Positions 1 through 6,700 of a stretch of DNA of 10,474 nt are shown here, piece after piece. The stretch is taken from assembly GCA_002505805.1 (NCBI GenBank), contig DAWB01000175.1, positions 683-11,156 of the forward strand, in the 5' to 3' direction. Position numbers and translations under genes: made by a program. Each line of letters starts with the position of its first letter. Position 1 is the stretch's first letter. Under the pieces are notes generated by a model. That model was not told the origin of the DNA. It ran no database searches and saw nothing but the letters and a program-made list of their open reading frames with translations. This DNA is from Methanosaeta sp. UBA80. Lineage in GTDB: Archaea > Halobacteriota > Methanosarcinia > Methanotrichales > Methanotrichaceae.

Positions 1-588
1 GCCATGCGCTGCCGGGGCATCCGGGCAGAAGCCTTGCGCAAGTTCATGATCGACCTGGGAGTAGGCGAGACGGACATCTCCATCAGCATGGACTCCATAT
101 ATGCCGAGAACAGGAAGATCATCGATCCCGAGGCCAACCGCCGTTTCTTTGTCTGGGATCCGGTGGCCCTGGAGATAGAGGGAGATGTGCCCGCCCTGGC
201 TCATGCACCTCTGCACCCGGCGATAGATCGGGGCTTCAGGGAGATCCCGGCGGGAAATAGGCTCTTCATCTGCAAAAGCGACCTGGCAGGCCTGAAAGCG
301 GGCGAGACCGTCCGGCTCAAGGACCTCTGCAACATCGAGATCATCAGCACCGAGCCGGCCAGGGCCAGGTTTGCGGGAAAGGATGTGGGCAAGAAAACCA
401 AAATCATCCATTGGGCTCCCGCGGACGGGCCGAAGGTGCGAGTTTTAAGGCCGGATGGGATGGATGAGGGCGTCGGAGAGGCCGGGATTGCCCAGGAGCT
501 GGGGCGCGTGGTGCAGTTCGAAAGATATGGATTTGCGCAGGTCAACTCGGTGGGGGAGACTATAGTGGCGTATTTTGCCCACCGCTGA
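1..588 (+). CDS. gltX: Glutamate--tRNA ligase, archaeal type, C-terminal part (5' truncated by window)
   Basis: This is the last 195 or so residues of glutamyl-tRNA synthetase, which charges tRNA-Glu in the cytoplasm (in archaea, also tRNA-Gln, for later transamidation). The reading frame is open to the left edge, so the ATG at position 4 is an internal methionine and not the start. Early in the fragment is the class Ib conserved stretch RGIRAEALRKFMIDLG, followed by DISISMDSIYAENRKIIDP and then ANRRFFVWDPV. These are typical of archaeal/eukaryotic GluRS at the end of the catalytic core. The rest is the beta-barrel anticodon-binding region shared with GlnRS-type enzymes. The nucleotide-binding motifs (HIGH and KMSKS-like) lie upstream, outside the window. 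The gene ends in TGA shortly before the next gene on the same strand. Archaeal GluRS and GlnRS are close relatives, but archaea normally lack GlnRS, so gltX is the better call. Confidence 0.93.
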   Translation, partial: AMRCRGIRAEALRKFMIDLGVGETDISISMDSIYAENRKIIDPEANRRFFVWDPVALEIEGDVPALAHAPLHPAIDRGFREIPAGNRLFICKSDLAGLKAGETVRLKDLCNIEIISTEPARARFAGKDVGKKTKIIHWAPADGPKVRVLRPDGMDEGVGEAGIAQELGRVVQFERYGFAQVNSVGETIVAYFAHR

Positions 589-650
589 TTTGAGCAGTGA
601 TATCTGCGCCAACAATTTTATCTGCCCCAAAGGCATCTGAGAGAGCCGAA

Positions 651-2678
651 ATGCCAGCACATGATGATCTTGCAGCTGCCGGAAAGATATCCGCTCTGGC
701 CGGGCTTTTGGCCGGAATTGCGGCCATAGCCGTGGGATCAATATTCCTCATCTTTGCCCTGCCGTCCATTGGCCGTCCGGGCGAGTTTGACTATCTCTTC
801 TCGCAGGCAGCCGGCGGCTTTCTCATAATCCTGCTGGGACTGCTGGGCCTCTTTGCCTCCTCCCTGGCCTGGCCCAGCCCCAGGGCAGAGAGGGCGGTAT
901 CCCTTCTGGGCGGCCTGTTCTATGCTGCCGTCTTCCTTCTCTTTGCAGCATACCAGGAATGGAAGGCAGCTGCGCTGGTGATAATCATGGCCGCCGTAGC
1001 CTGGCTGGCTTTGCGCCGCCGCCAGAGCGCAGCCAGGATGCTTTTTTTATTTGCCGGACTCTTCGGCTTCGCCCTTACCCAGGCTGCCATAACTCTGCTG
1101 CCCTATGGCTGGAAGACCTGGTCGGTATCCGGTGTACTCTTTCTCTTTGCCTTCCTGCTTCTCTCCCTCTCCCCCCACCTATTCCGACTTCCACTTATCT
1201 CCGGCAGCAGGAGCAGAAGACGGGGCATTCTGCTGTATTCTCTCCTGGCCCTGGTACTGATTGCTCTATCTATGGCCACCCTGGTTCATCTCCCCGGTCC
1301 AGCCGGCCCCGGATCGTCTGAAATCGAGCTATCAAAATATGCCACAGACTCAGGCAATGCAACGGATGTATGGGAGGACTGCGGCTGCCAGGCCGGATCG
1401 GAGATGTCTTCGCCTTCTTCATTGCCCCAAAACGAGAGCGATAGAATCTGGCAGGAGGATAGAGATCTCCAGCGGCCAGGGGATGTGGGCAGCTCAGGGG
1501 AGGTCTGCAAAGGAGCAGCGATCCTTACTCCGGAAGATGTGCGCACATTCCCGAGGGGAGAGGCGGTTCAGTTCTCCGCCCGCACCTGCCCCAGGGAGCC
1601 CTGCCGCTTTCTCTGGCATTCCAGCCGGGACGGCGACCTGGGCACCGGCCAGCACTTGGAGAGAAATAACCTCAGCCCGGGATGGCATAATATCACCCTC
1701 AAGATGAGCGACTCGGGCGGCCGGTCGGAGGATGCCTATGTGAATATCGCCATTGCCGAGCCCTGGGTATGCGACAAGGTCGATCCCAGGCCCAGATACT
1801 ATCCTCCGGACACCCCCTGTCAGGACATCTGGCCCAATGCCACAGAAAAATGCCAGCAGGTGGAGGTCTGCCATCCCCAACTGGACTGGATCGTGGCCGA
1901 GGCGGTGGACTGTTGCGACGGCTCGCCCCTGCCGGGCAGGGCCTGCTCCGATGCCTGCAATAGGTCAGGCGGGGACAGGAAAAAGTGCCGGGGCATATAT
2001 CTGATCAACTCCTTCGGTCCTGATGCCCGCTATATGAAGGGGTATGCCCTCTTCAAAGCCTGCTGCTCCGGCTATCCCGAATGCACCCGTATGTGCGGCT
2101 CCTGGGTATCGGGAAATCGCCTCTTCCTGGACGGCTACAATGAGAATGTATCCAATCTCTCCTGCCGGCCAGAGGAGAGGGGCTTAGCCGCCTGGCATTC
2201 GGACAGCAATATGAGCCAGAACAGCGCCAGCATGGGGCTGCTTCCCGCCCATGCCAGCATCAATATCCTAGAGACCGGGGTATGCAGCGACTATTCTGCC
2301 GCCCTCACCACCATGCTCCGAAAGGCGGGATACAACCAGAGCGAGGCCTTCATGACCGCCAGCTATGCCTTCGATCTGCCTTTGGTGGGCGATCATCCCG
2401 GCCATGCCTTCAATCTGGTGCTGCTGCCCGGCGATGACAGGTACCATATTGTGGATGCCACCGGAAATGGCGACGGCATCAATCTGGAGGGGGTTCCGGG
2501 ATATTTCCGCTTTACCGGCTGCTTTTTGGGAATGCCTTCCCATACCAGAATAATGGACTGGTGGATGGGATACTGCAAGATGATATCAAAGCACTGCTCC
2601 AACGATGCGGGCTATTTTAAAACTCCGGATAAGGATAAGATATGGGGCTGCACAGAGAAGATCGATTTAATTAAATAA
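651..2678 (+). CDS. Multi-pass membrane protein with extracellular PKD-like, Cys-rich and transglutaminase-like domains
   Basis: The protein has 675 residues from the ATG at 651. A GTG at 597 in the same frame would add 18 residues. I prefer 651 because GAGAG lies just upstream and the 54 extra bases are A/T-rich and poor in preferred codons. Seven hydrophobic segments lie near residues 12-37, 48-73, 83-101, 106-121, 130-151, 157-175 and 192-213. An odd number places the large C-terminal part outside if the N-terminus is cytoplasmic. Outside are a PKD/Ig-like domain (about 296-368, with GWHNITLKMSDSGG) and a Cys-rich region; 24 cysteines lie between residues 244 and 667. Then comes a transglutaminase-like core with Cys545 (GVCSDYSAALTTMLRKAG), His585 (GHAFNLVLLPG) and Asp602 (YHIVDATG). 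Such domains act as cysteine proteases, amidases or crosslinkers. The substrate here is unknown, but a cell-surface protein or glycopolymer is likely. The domain calls are from motif recognition only. Confidence 0.85.
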   Translation: MPAHDDLAAAGKISALAGLLAGIAAIAVGSIFLIFALPSIGRPGEFDYLFSQAAGGFLIILLGLLGLFASSLAWPSPRAERAVSLLGGLFYAAVFLLFAAYQEWKAAALVIIMAAVAWLALRRRQSAARMLFLFAGLFGFALTQAAITLLPYGWKTWSVSGVLFLFAFLLLSLSPHLFRLPLISGSRSRRRGILLYSLLALVLIALSMATLVHLPGPAGPGSSEIELSKYATDSGNATDVWEDCGCQAGSEMSSPSSLPQNESDRIWQEDRDLQRPGDVGSSGEVCKGAAILTPEDVRTFPRGEAVQFSARTCPREPCRFLWHSSRDGDLGTGQHLERNNLSPGWHNITLKMSDSGGRSEDAYVNIAIAEPWVCDKVDPRPRYYPPDTPCQDIWPNATEKCQQVEVCHPQLDWIVAEAVDCCDGSPLPGRACSDACNRSGGDRKKCRGIYLINSFGPDARYMKGYALFKACCSGYPECTRMCGSWVSGNRLFLDGYNENVSNLSCRPEERGLAAWHSDSNMSQNSASMGLLPAHASINILETGVCSDYSAALTTMLRKAGYNQSEAFMTASYAFDLPLVGDHPGHAFNLVLLPGDDRYHIVDATGNGDGINLEGVPGYFRFTGCFLGMPSHTRIMDWWMGYCKMISKHCSNDAGYFKTPDKDKIWGCTEKIDLIK

Positions 2679-2730
2679 TTTAAGAAATTAAAGTGATTAA
2701 TATTAAAAATTTAACACTAAAATAATAATA
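2679..2730. terminator. A/T-rich convergent intergenic spacer, probable bidirectional terminator
   Basis: These 52 bases lie between two convergent stop codons and contain only a handful of G or C. Short T-runs occur on the minus strand (TTTT and TTTTT) and there is a 10-bp palindrome TTAATATTAA near 2697-2706. No G/C-rich hairpin is visible, which fits archaeal termination at U-rich tracts better than a bacterial-type terminator. The function is inferred from composition and position. Confidence 0.5.
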
Positions 2731-3276
2731 TTAAATAAATCTCTCAAATCTCTCCTTTCCCACCTTGCATATGGGGCAAACCTCAGGAGGAGCATCCCGG
2801 GCACAGAGGTAGCCGCAGACGGTACATCTCCAAACCGGCAGAGAGAGCCTGAAGGCTTCCCTGGAGATATCTTTTTCCAGAGAGAGGCTTTCCTCTTTCT
2901 TCTTCATCTCCAGGCTTTTCCTCTCTTCCGGCGGCAGCCTTCTCTCCGGTATAGAGGAAAGCTCTTGCTTTCCGGCCAGGACGGCCTTGGAGACATAAAG
3001 GGCGCAGTAGCAGGCCCCAAAGTCGGTCAGGTCCGCGTCTCTGTAGTCGCAGGGACAGATGATATCCAGGTCCTCGGCTTTCTCGCCGCTGGCCAGGCGG
3101 CAGGGACAGGCCCGATAGCCGTAGCGCCTCTCGTTGACCAGCAAACCCTTGACCAGTCCCTTGACAAAATCGGCATCTGAATTGAGATTGTAGCCTGCCT
3201 GTTTGGCCTCGGTGCCCAACTGGGCGTAGAGCTTCTCCACCGCCTCCCCGGAGGGCTCGATATTATCCTCTTTCAT
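2731..3276 (-). CDS. Ferredoxin:thioredoxin (disulfide) reductase catalytic subunit fused to a rubredoxin-like domain
   Basis: This 181-residue protein has the iron-sulfur/disulfide signature of the ferredoxin:thioredoxin reductase catalytic chain: CPC at 57-59, CPC at 74-76 (followed by DYRDAD) and CYC at 89-91. In this family the cysteines hold a [4Fe-4S] cluster next to a redox-active disulfide and pass electrons from ferredoxin to a protein disulfide. After a charged linker (about 105-145) comes a small rubredoxin/zinc-ribbon-like domain with CTVCGY (C151, C154) and CPIC (C167, C170). Related fusions in methanogens have been described as ferredoxin:disulfide reductases. The start is the ATG whose ATGA overlaps the stop of the upstream glutaredoxin gene by 4 bp. 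The frame stays open further upstream, but that stretch overlaps the glutaredoxin gene and is not credible. No variable (FtrV) subunit is nearby. The C-terminal domain could bind iron or zinc; the sequence does not decide. Confidence 0.9.
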   Translation of the reverse strand: MKEDNIEPSGEAVEKLYAQLGTEAKQAGYNLNSDADFVKGLVKGLLVNERRYGYRACPCRLASGEKAEDLDIICPCDYRDADLTDFGACYCALYVSKAVLAGKQELSSIPERRLPPEERKSLEMKKKEESLSLEKDISREAFRLSLPVWRCTVCGYLCARDAPPEVCPICKVGKERFERFI

Positions 3277-3551
3277 AAGCCCAGAGCCTCCCGGATCTCC
3301 TTCTCCTTCAAGCCCACGATGCATCTCTCGCCGACGACCAGAGTGGGAAAAGACAGGTTGGGATTGTATTTCTTGACCTCGGCTATGGCCTCTGCCCTTT
3401 CCTCTCCCTTCAATTGGTCCACATAGATGAAATCGAAGGCCACTCCCTGGGAAGAGAGGTATTCCTTGGTCTTCTTGCACCAGATGCAGGTGCTCAAGGC
3501 AAAGAGCCTGACCCGGCCACAGTCCTTTCCGGCCATGTGCTCGAAATTCAT
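3273..3551 (-). CDS. Glutaredoxin-like thiol-disulfide oxidoreductase
   Basis: This 92-residue protein has a thioredoxin/glutaredoxin fold. The first strand (RVRLFAL) leads into the redox motif CIWC (C22, C25) followed by KKTKEYL. A second strand, FDFIYVDQ, comes next, and the cis-proline stretch SFPTLVVGE (P69) precedes a C-terminal helix with LKEKEIREAL. The length matches small archaeal/NrdH-like glutaredoxins. The ATG at 3551 is supported by GGGTGA four bases upstream (3561-3556); the internal Met at residue 6 has no comparable site. It is the first gene of a two-gene operon and overlaps the reductase gene by 4 bp, so it is likely the direct disulfide partner of that enzyme. The partnership is inferred from gene order. 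Methanogens often lack glutathione, so a reductase-fed, NrdH-like role is more likely than a glutathione-dependent one. Confidence 0.9.
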   Translation of the reverse strand: MNFEHMAGKDCGRVRLFALSTCIWCKKTKEYLSSQGVAFDFIYVDQLKGEERAEAIAEVKKYNPNLSFPTLVVGERCIVGLKEKEIREALGL

Positions 3552-3555
3552 TAAC

Positions 3556-3561
3556 TCACCC
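3556..3561 (-). promoter_or_regulatory. Ribosome binding site of the glutaredoxin gene
   Basis: Read on the minus strand, GGGTGA is followed by four bases and then the ATG at 3551. It complements the 3' end of archaeal 16S rRNA and decides the start at 3551 against the internal Met. Confidence 0.65.
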
Positions 3562-3584
3562 GATGGCAGGGTATGCTCTGAAGC

Positions 3585-3592
3585 ATTAAATA
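3585..3592 (-). promoter_or_regulatory. Candidate box A (TATA) of the glutaredoxin-reductase operon
   Basis: TATTTAAT on the minus strand lies about 34-41 bases upstream of the glutaredoxin ATG. It would place transcription start about 10-14 bases before the start codon, leaving room for the ribosome binding site. This is an archaeal TBP-type element by consensus only. Confidence 0.45.
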
Positions 3593-3703
3593 GCTGCTTA
3601 TGGCTCTTTTATCCTCAATTCCAGATGACAATGGGAAAAGGCTCCATGTGGAGTGATTTTCTAATCTGCCTATAGGGCTGGCTTCAGGTCCTGCCTTCCC
3701 AGA

Positions 3704-3723
3704 GCCTGTGAGGCAAAAAGCCT
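3704..3723. repeat. Short overlapping inverted/direct repeat upstream of the large operon
   Basis: GCCT (3704-3707), AGGC (3711-3714) and GCCT (3720-3723) are arranged so that the central AGGC can pair with either flank, with spacers of 3 and 5 bases. The cluster abuts the TATA candidate at 3722. It could be an operator or a chance arrangement; four-base arms are weak evidence. Confidence 0.25.
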
Positions 3724-3730
3724 TTATAAT
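3722..3730 (+). promoter_or_regulatory. Candidate box A (TATA) of the four-gene surface/tubulin-like operon
   Basis: CTTTATAAT, preceded by an A-rich stretch (AAAAAG) that could serve as a BRE, lies about 37-45 bases before the ATG at 3767. Transcription would start near 3750-3755, giving a short leader containing GGGGGC close to the start codon. It is the best promoter-like element in the 215-bp divergent region 3552-3766, which holds no convincing gene. Confidence 0.55.
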
Positions 3731-3766
3731 TGCGAAAAGCTTAGAGTACCTGGTTCATGGGGGCAA

Positions 3767-6700
3767 ATGCAGTTGATCTCATTTATGGCAGATCCGCCTA
3801 GCAGAGCGCATAATCTGTGCAGTTCACTGTATAGCAAATTCAGAAAAGAAGGATGCAGAACCATTCTAATTATATTATTATCCTTTGGGCTATCGTGCTT
3901 ATTCTTCTCCCCCATATGCGCCGCCCAGGGAGGCTACGAGATCAGGAATGCCATAGTCGCTCCTGAGTACGGCTACGAGGACTTCACCTATTCCGCTGAG
4001 GTTTGGAGCAGCGAGGAAGCCGCCGGCGAGGTAGGTACGGTTGCCGTCACCCAATTCAGCCTTAAGTTGAACATCTATAATGATGGCGCCATAATTCATA
4101 CGGATTCAATTGATCAAAGAGGGATGGGTAAGACATCTTTTTCCTTCGGCCCATACAGTTTTAAGAACAGATTTGCCATTCCCGAGACCGAAAACGCCTC
4201 ATTCGAATTCGTCTTCTATGCCGGCGGCCAGGCTGTAGCCAAAACCAAGAGAATCCCCGGCCCCATAGTGAGGCCGCCCAGCAGCACCGGCATCCAGTTC
4301 GACCGCACCCCCTATTTCTTCCAGGGTCTATCCGTTTCAGCCGGCTTTAGAGATCAGGATGCCCTCGATCCCAAGCCCACCTGCCATCTGGTTGTAACCG
4401 GACCTCTGGGAAAAGCTGAATCCCGAACCTGGAATTCAGAGGATGTCAATTGCCGCGCCTCAGGAAAAAGCGCTTATGCCGCCACCATCAAAGAGGATCT
4501 CTCTTCCTACCGAGAGGGCGGAAACTTCAGCTTCATGCTGGTTTATAATAACCTGAAGACACAGCCCCTGAATTTGGGACCATACAATATCACCCTCCGG
4601 ACTTACCAGCCCAGCGCCGAGAGCCCCAAGATAGACAGGAGCCTTGATTATACCAACTTCACCATCCAGGCCATAGTCCGGGATGCCTCTGCCGGCATGG
4701 AGGAGAGCCTTCCCCAGGGCAGGCTGGTAATCAGCCATCCCGGCGAGGAGGATAAGGCTTTCAATCTCACCGATCCGGAGATCAGCGGGGATAAGGTAGT
4801 CTTCCGGTTGACGGCGGAGAACGATCCGCCCCTATTCAACCGCAGCGATGTGGATCTGAGCAAGGCCGGGCCGTTCTCGGCCAGATTGGAGTACACAAAC
4901 AACAGATGGGACTTCTCCGCTAACAGCTCCGATGCTACATTTAATGTAGTGGAGGAGATCCCCAAGCTCAGCAGCCTGTCCATTCCCGAGAATGTTTATG
5001 TCTCCTCGGGGGAGACAGCCACTCAGGACATGAGCGCCATCGTCACCTTCAGCAAGGGACCGGGTGATCTGGATGTCGCCATCAGCGGACAGAATATGGA
5101 TTTCCACTCCCGGGAAGAGGGAATAGTCCTGGGGGGAAACAAGTACCAATATAAATGGCAGGTCCAGTTCGACGACAGCCACGTCAACAACAACTACACC
5201 CTCTCTCTGGCCTTCCTCCATGATCAGTTGGATGGTGGGAGGTACGACTTCGATGATCAAAGCATAATGGTCTCTCCCGTCAGCGTTCGGTTTTTGGATG
5301 CAAAGGTAGATGCAGCTGCAGGAGCCTGGAATGACAGCTACAGCTATTCAGCGGATATTGATTCAACTGTGCCGGTAAGGGTCCAGCTTCAGGTCTATGA
5401 TCCCTGCAGCAGCGACTGGATGGGAAAGCAGATGCGAGAGGCGGCAGCGGGCAGCGCCATAAAGCTCAACTGGACGCTGCAGCCCTTTGCTTACGAGTGC
5501 CCGGAGATGTCAGGCCAGGCAGCAAAATATCGCTTTATAGCCAGCTTTGCCGGGGAGGAGATCGCCACATCCAGGGCCTATAGCGGCCCCCGCTTCCTGG
5601 GGGCAAAGCCGACTCTGGTCTCCCTGTCTCCGGTGGGCGACCCAATTCTGGTCTACGCCTCGGAGGAGGGAGGGGCCAGTAGCATCTCCGCTACCGTGGA
5701 AGATAAAGCAGGACAGGGCCGGGCCGTTCTTCGTCTCATGGGGCCTGACGACAAGGCCAGGATGGAGGAGAGCAGTCCGGGAATTGCCCTGGGCGGCGAC
5801 AGATACAGATACGACTGGAGCCTGCCCTTTGACCGAGAGGATGCGGAAAAAAGCTACAATCTTAGCCTGGTCTATGTCCACGATACCCTCACCGGTGAGT
5901 ATCCCCTCGCGGAAAGGACGGTCACCGTCTTGCCCGTGGCTATCGATTTTGGTGCAGGAAAGGTCTCTCCGACGAGGAGCAGATGGAATGAGACCTTCCT
6001 CTATTCCGTGCCTGTGAGTTCCAGCGTGGATGCGGCAGTCAATCTGGAGGTCTATAATCCCTGCAGCCATGCCTGGGCCCGGAGAGGATCGGCGAGAGTC
6101 ACTGCTGGCGAGAACCTGATCAATATCTCTGCACAGCCGTTTAGAAGAGAGTGTACTGATGCAGAGGGTGAGGAGGCCAGCTACAGATTTACGGCCGCAT
6201 TTGCCGACAAGACCTTTGAGTCTGAGGTTTATTCCGGGCCTATGATCAGTGGAGGCCAGCCCCGGCTGATGTCCGTCGACTTCGAACCAGTGCTGTTGGT
6301 ATCTAATGACGCACCGCAATATCAGTCGGTCAAGGCCGCAGTTGACTTCCCCCAGGGGCAGGATGAGATGCAGATCCTCATCACCGGTCCGGATGGAACA
6401 ACTGAAACTGAGGAGATGAAGGGAGTCTACCTGGGTGGGACTCGATATATGTACATCTGGACCGGAGAATTCGGGGCAGAGGACATCGGAAACTACAGCT
6501 TCAGCCTTAGTAACGCTCATCCCGAGACGGCGGGCGGGGAGATAGCATTCACTGCAGACATGCAGGTGGTCCTTGAGGAATACTCCCAGCTCAAGCCGAG
6601 GGCCATAGGAGATGTCAGCTACCTGCCGGTCCTTTTCGTGACTGAGGAGAAGGGAGCAGCACAGGAATTCAGCGCCGAGGTCTTCTCGCCGGGAGGCCGG

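Noticed and set aside
597..650. GTG start at 597 for the transglutaminase-like membrane protein
   Set aside because: There is no good ribosome binding site, the extra residues add nothing to the first membrane segment, and the bases are A/T-rich; it remains possible.
3277..3480. Upstream extension of the reductase frame beyond the ATG at 3276
   Set aside because: It overlaps the well-supported glutaredoxin gene; its residues look like out-of-frame coding, and the ATGA junction marks a normal start.
3642..3653. CTCCATGTGGAG as a strong operator
   Set aside because: Five-base arms with a two-base centre are expected by chance in a region of this size; it is kept only as a possible site in the control-region finding.
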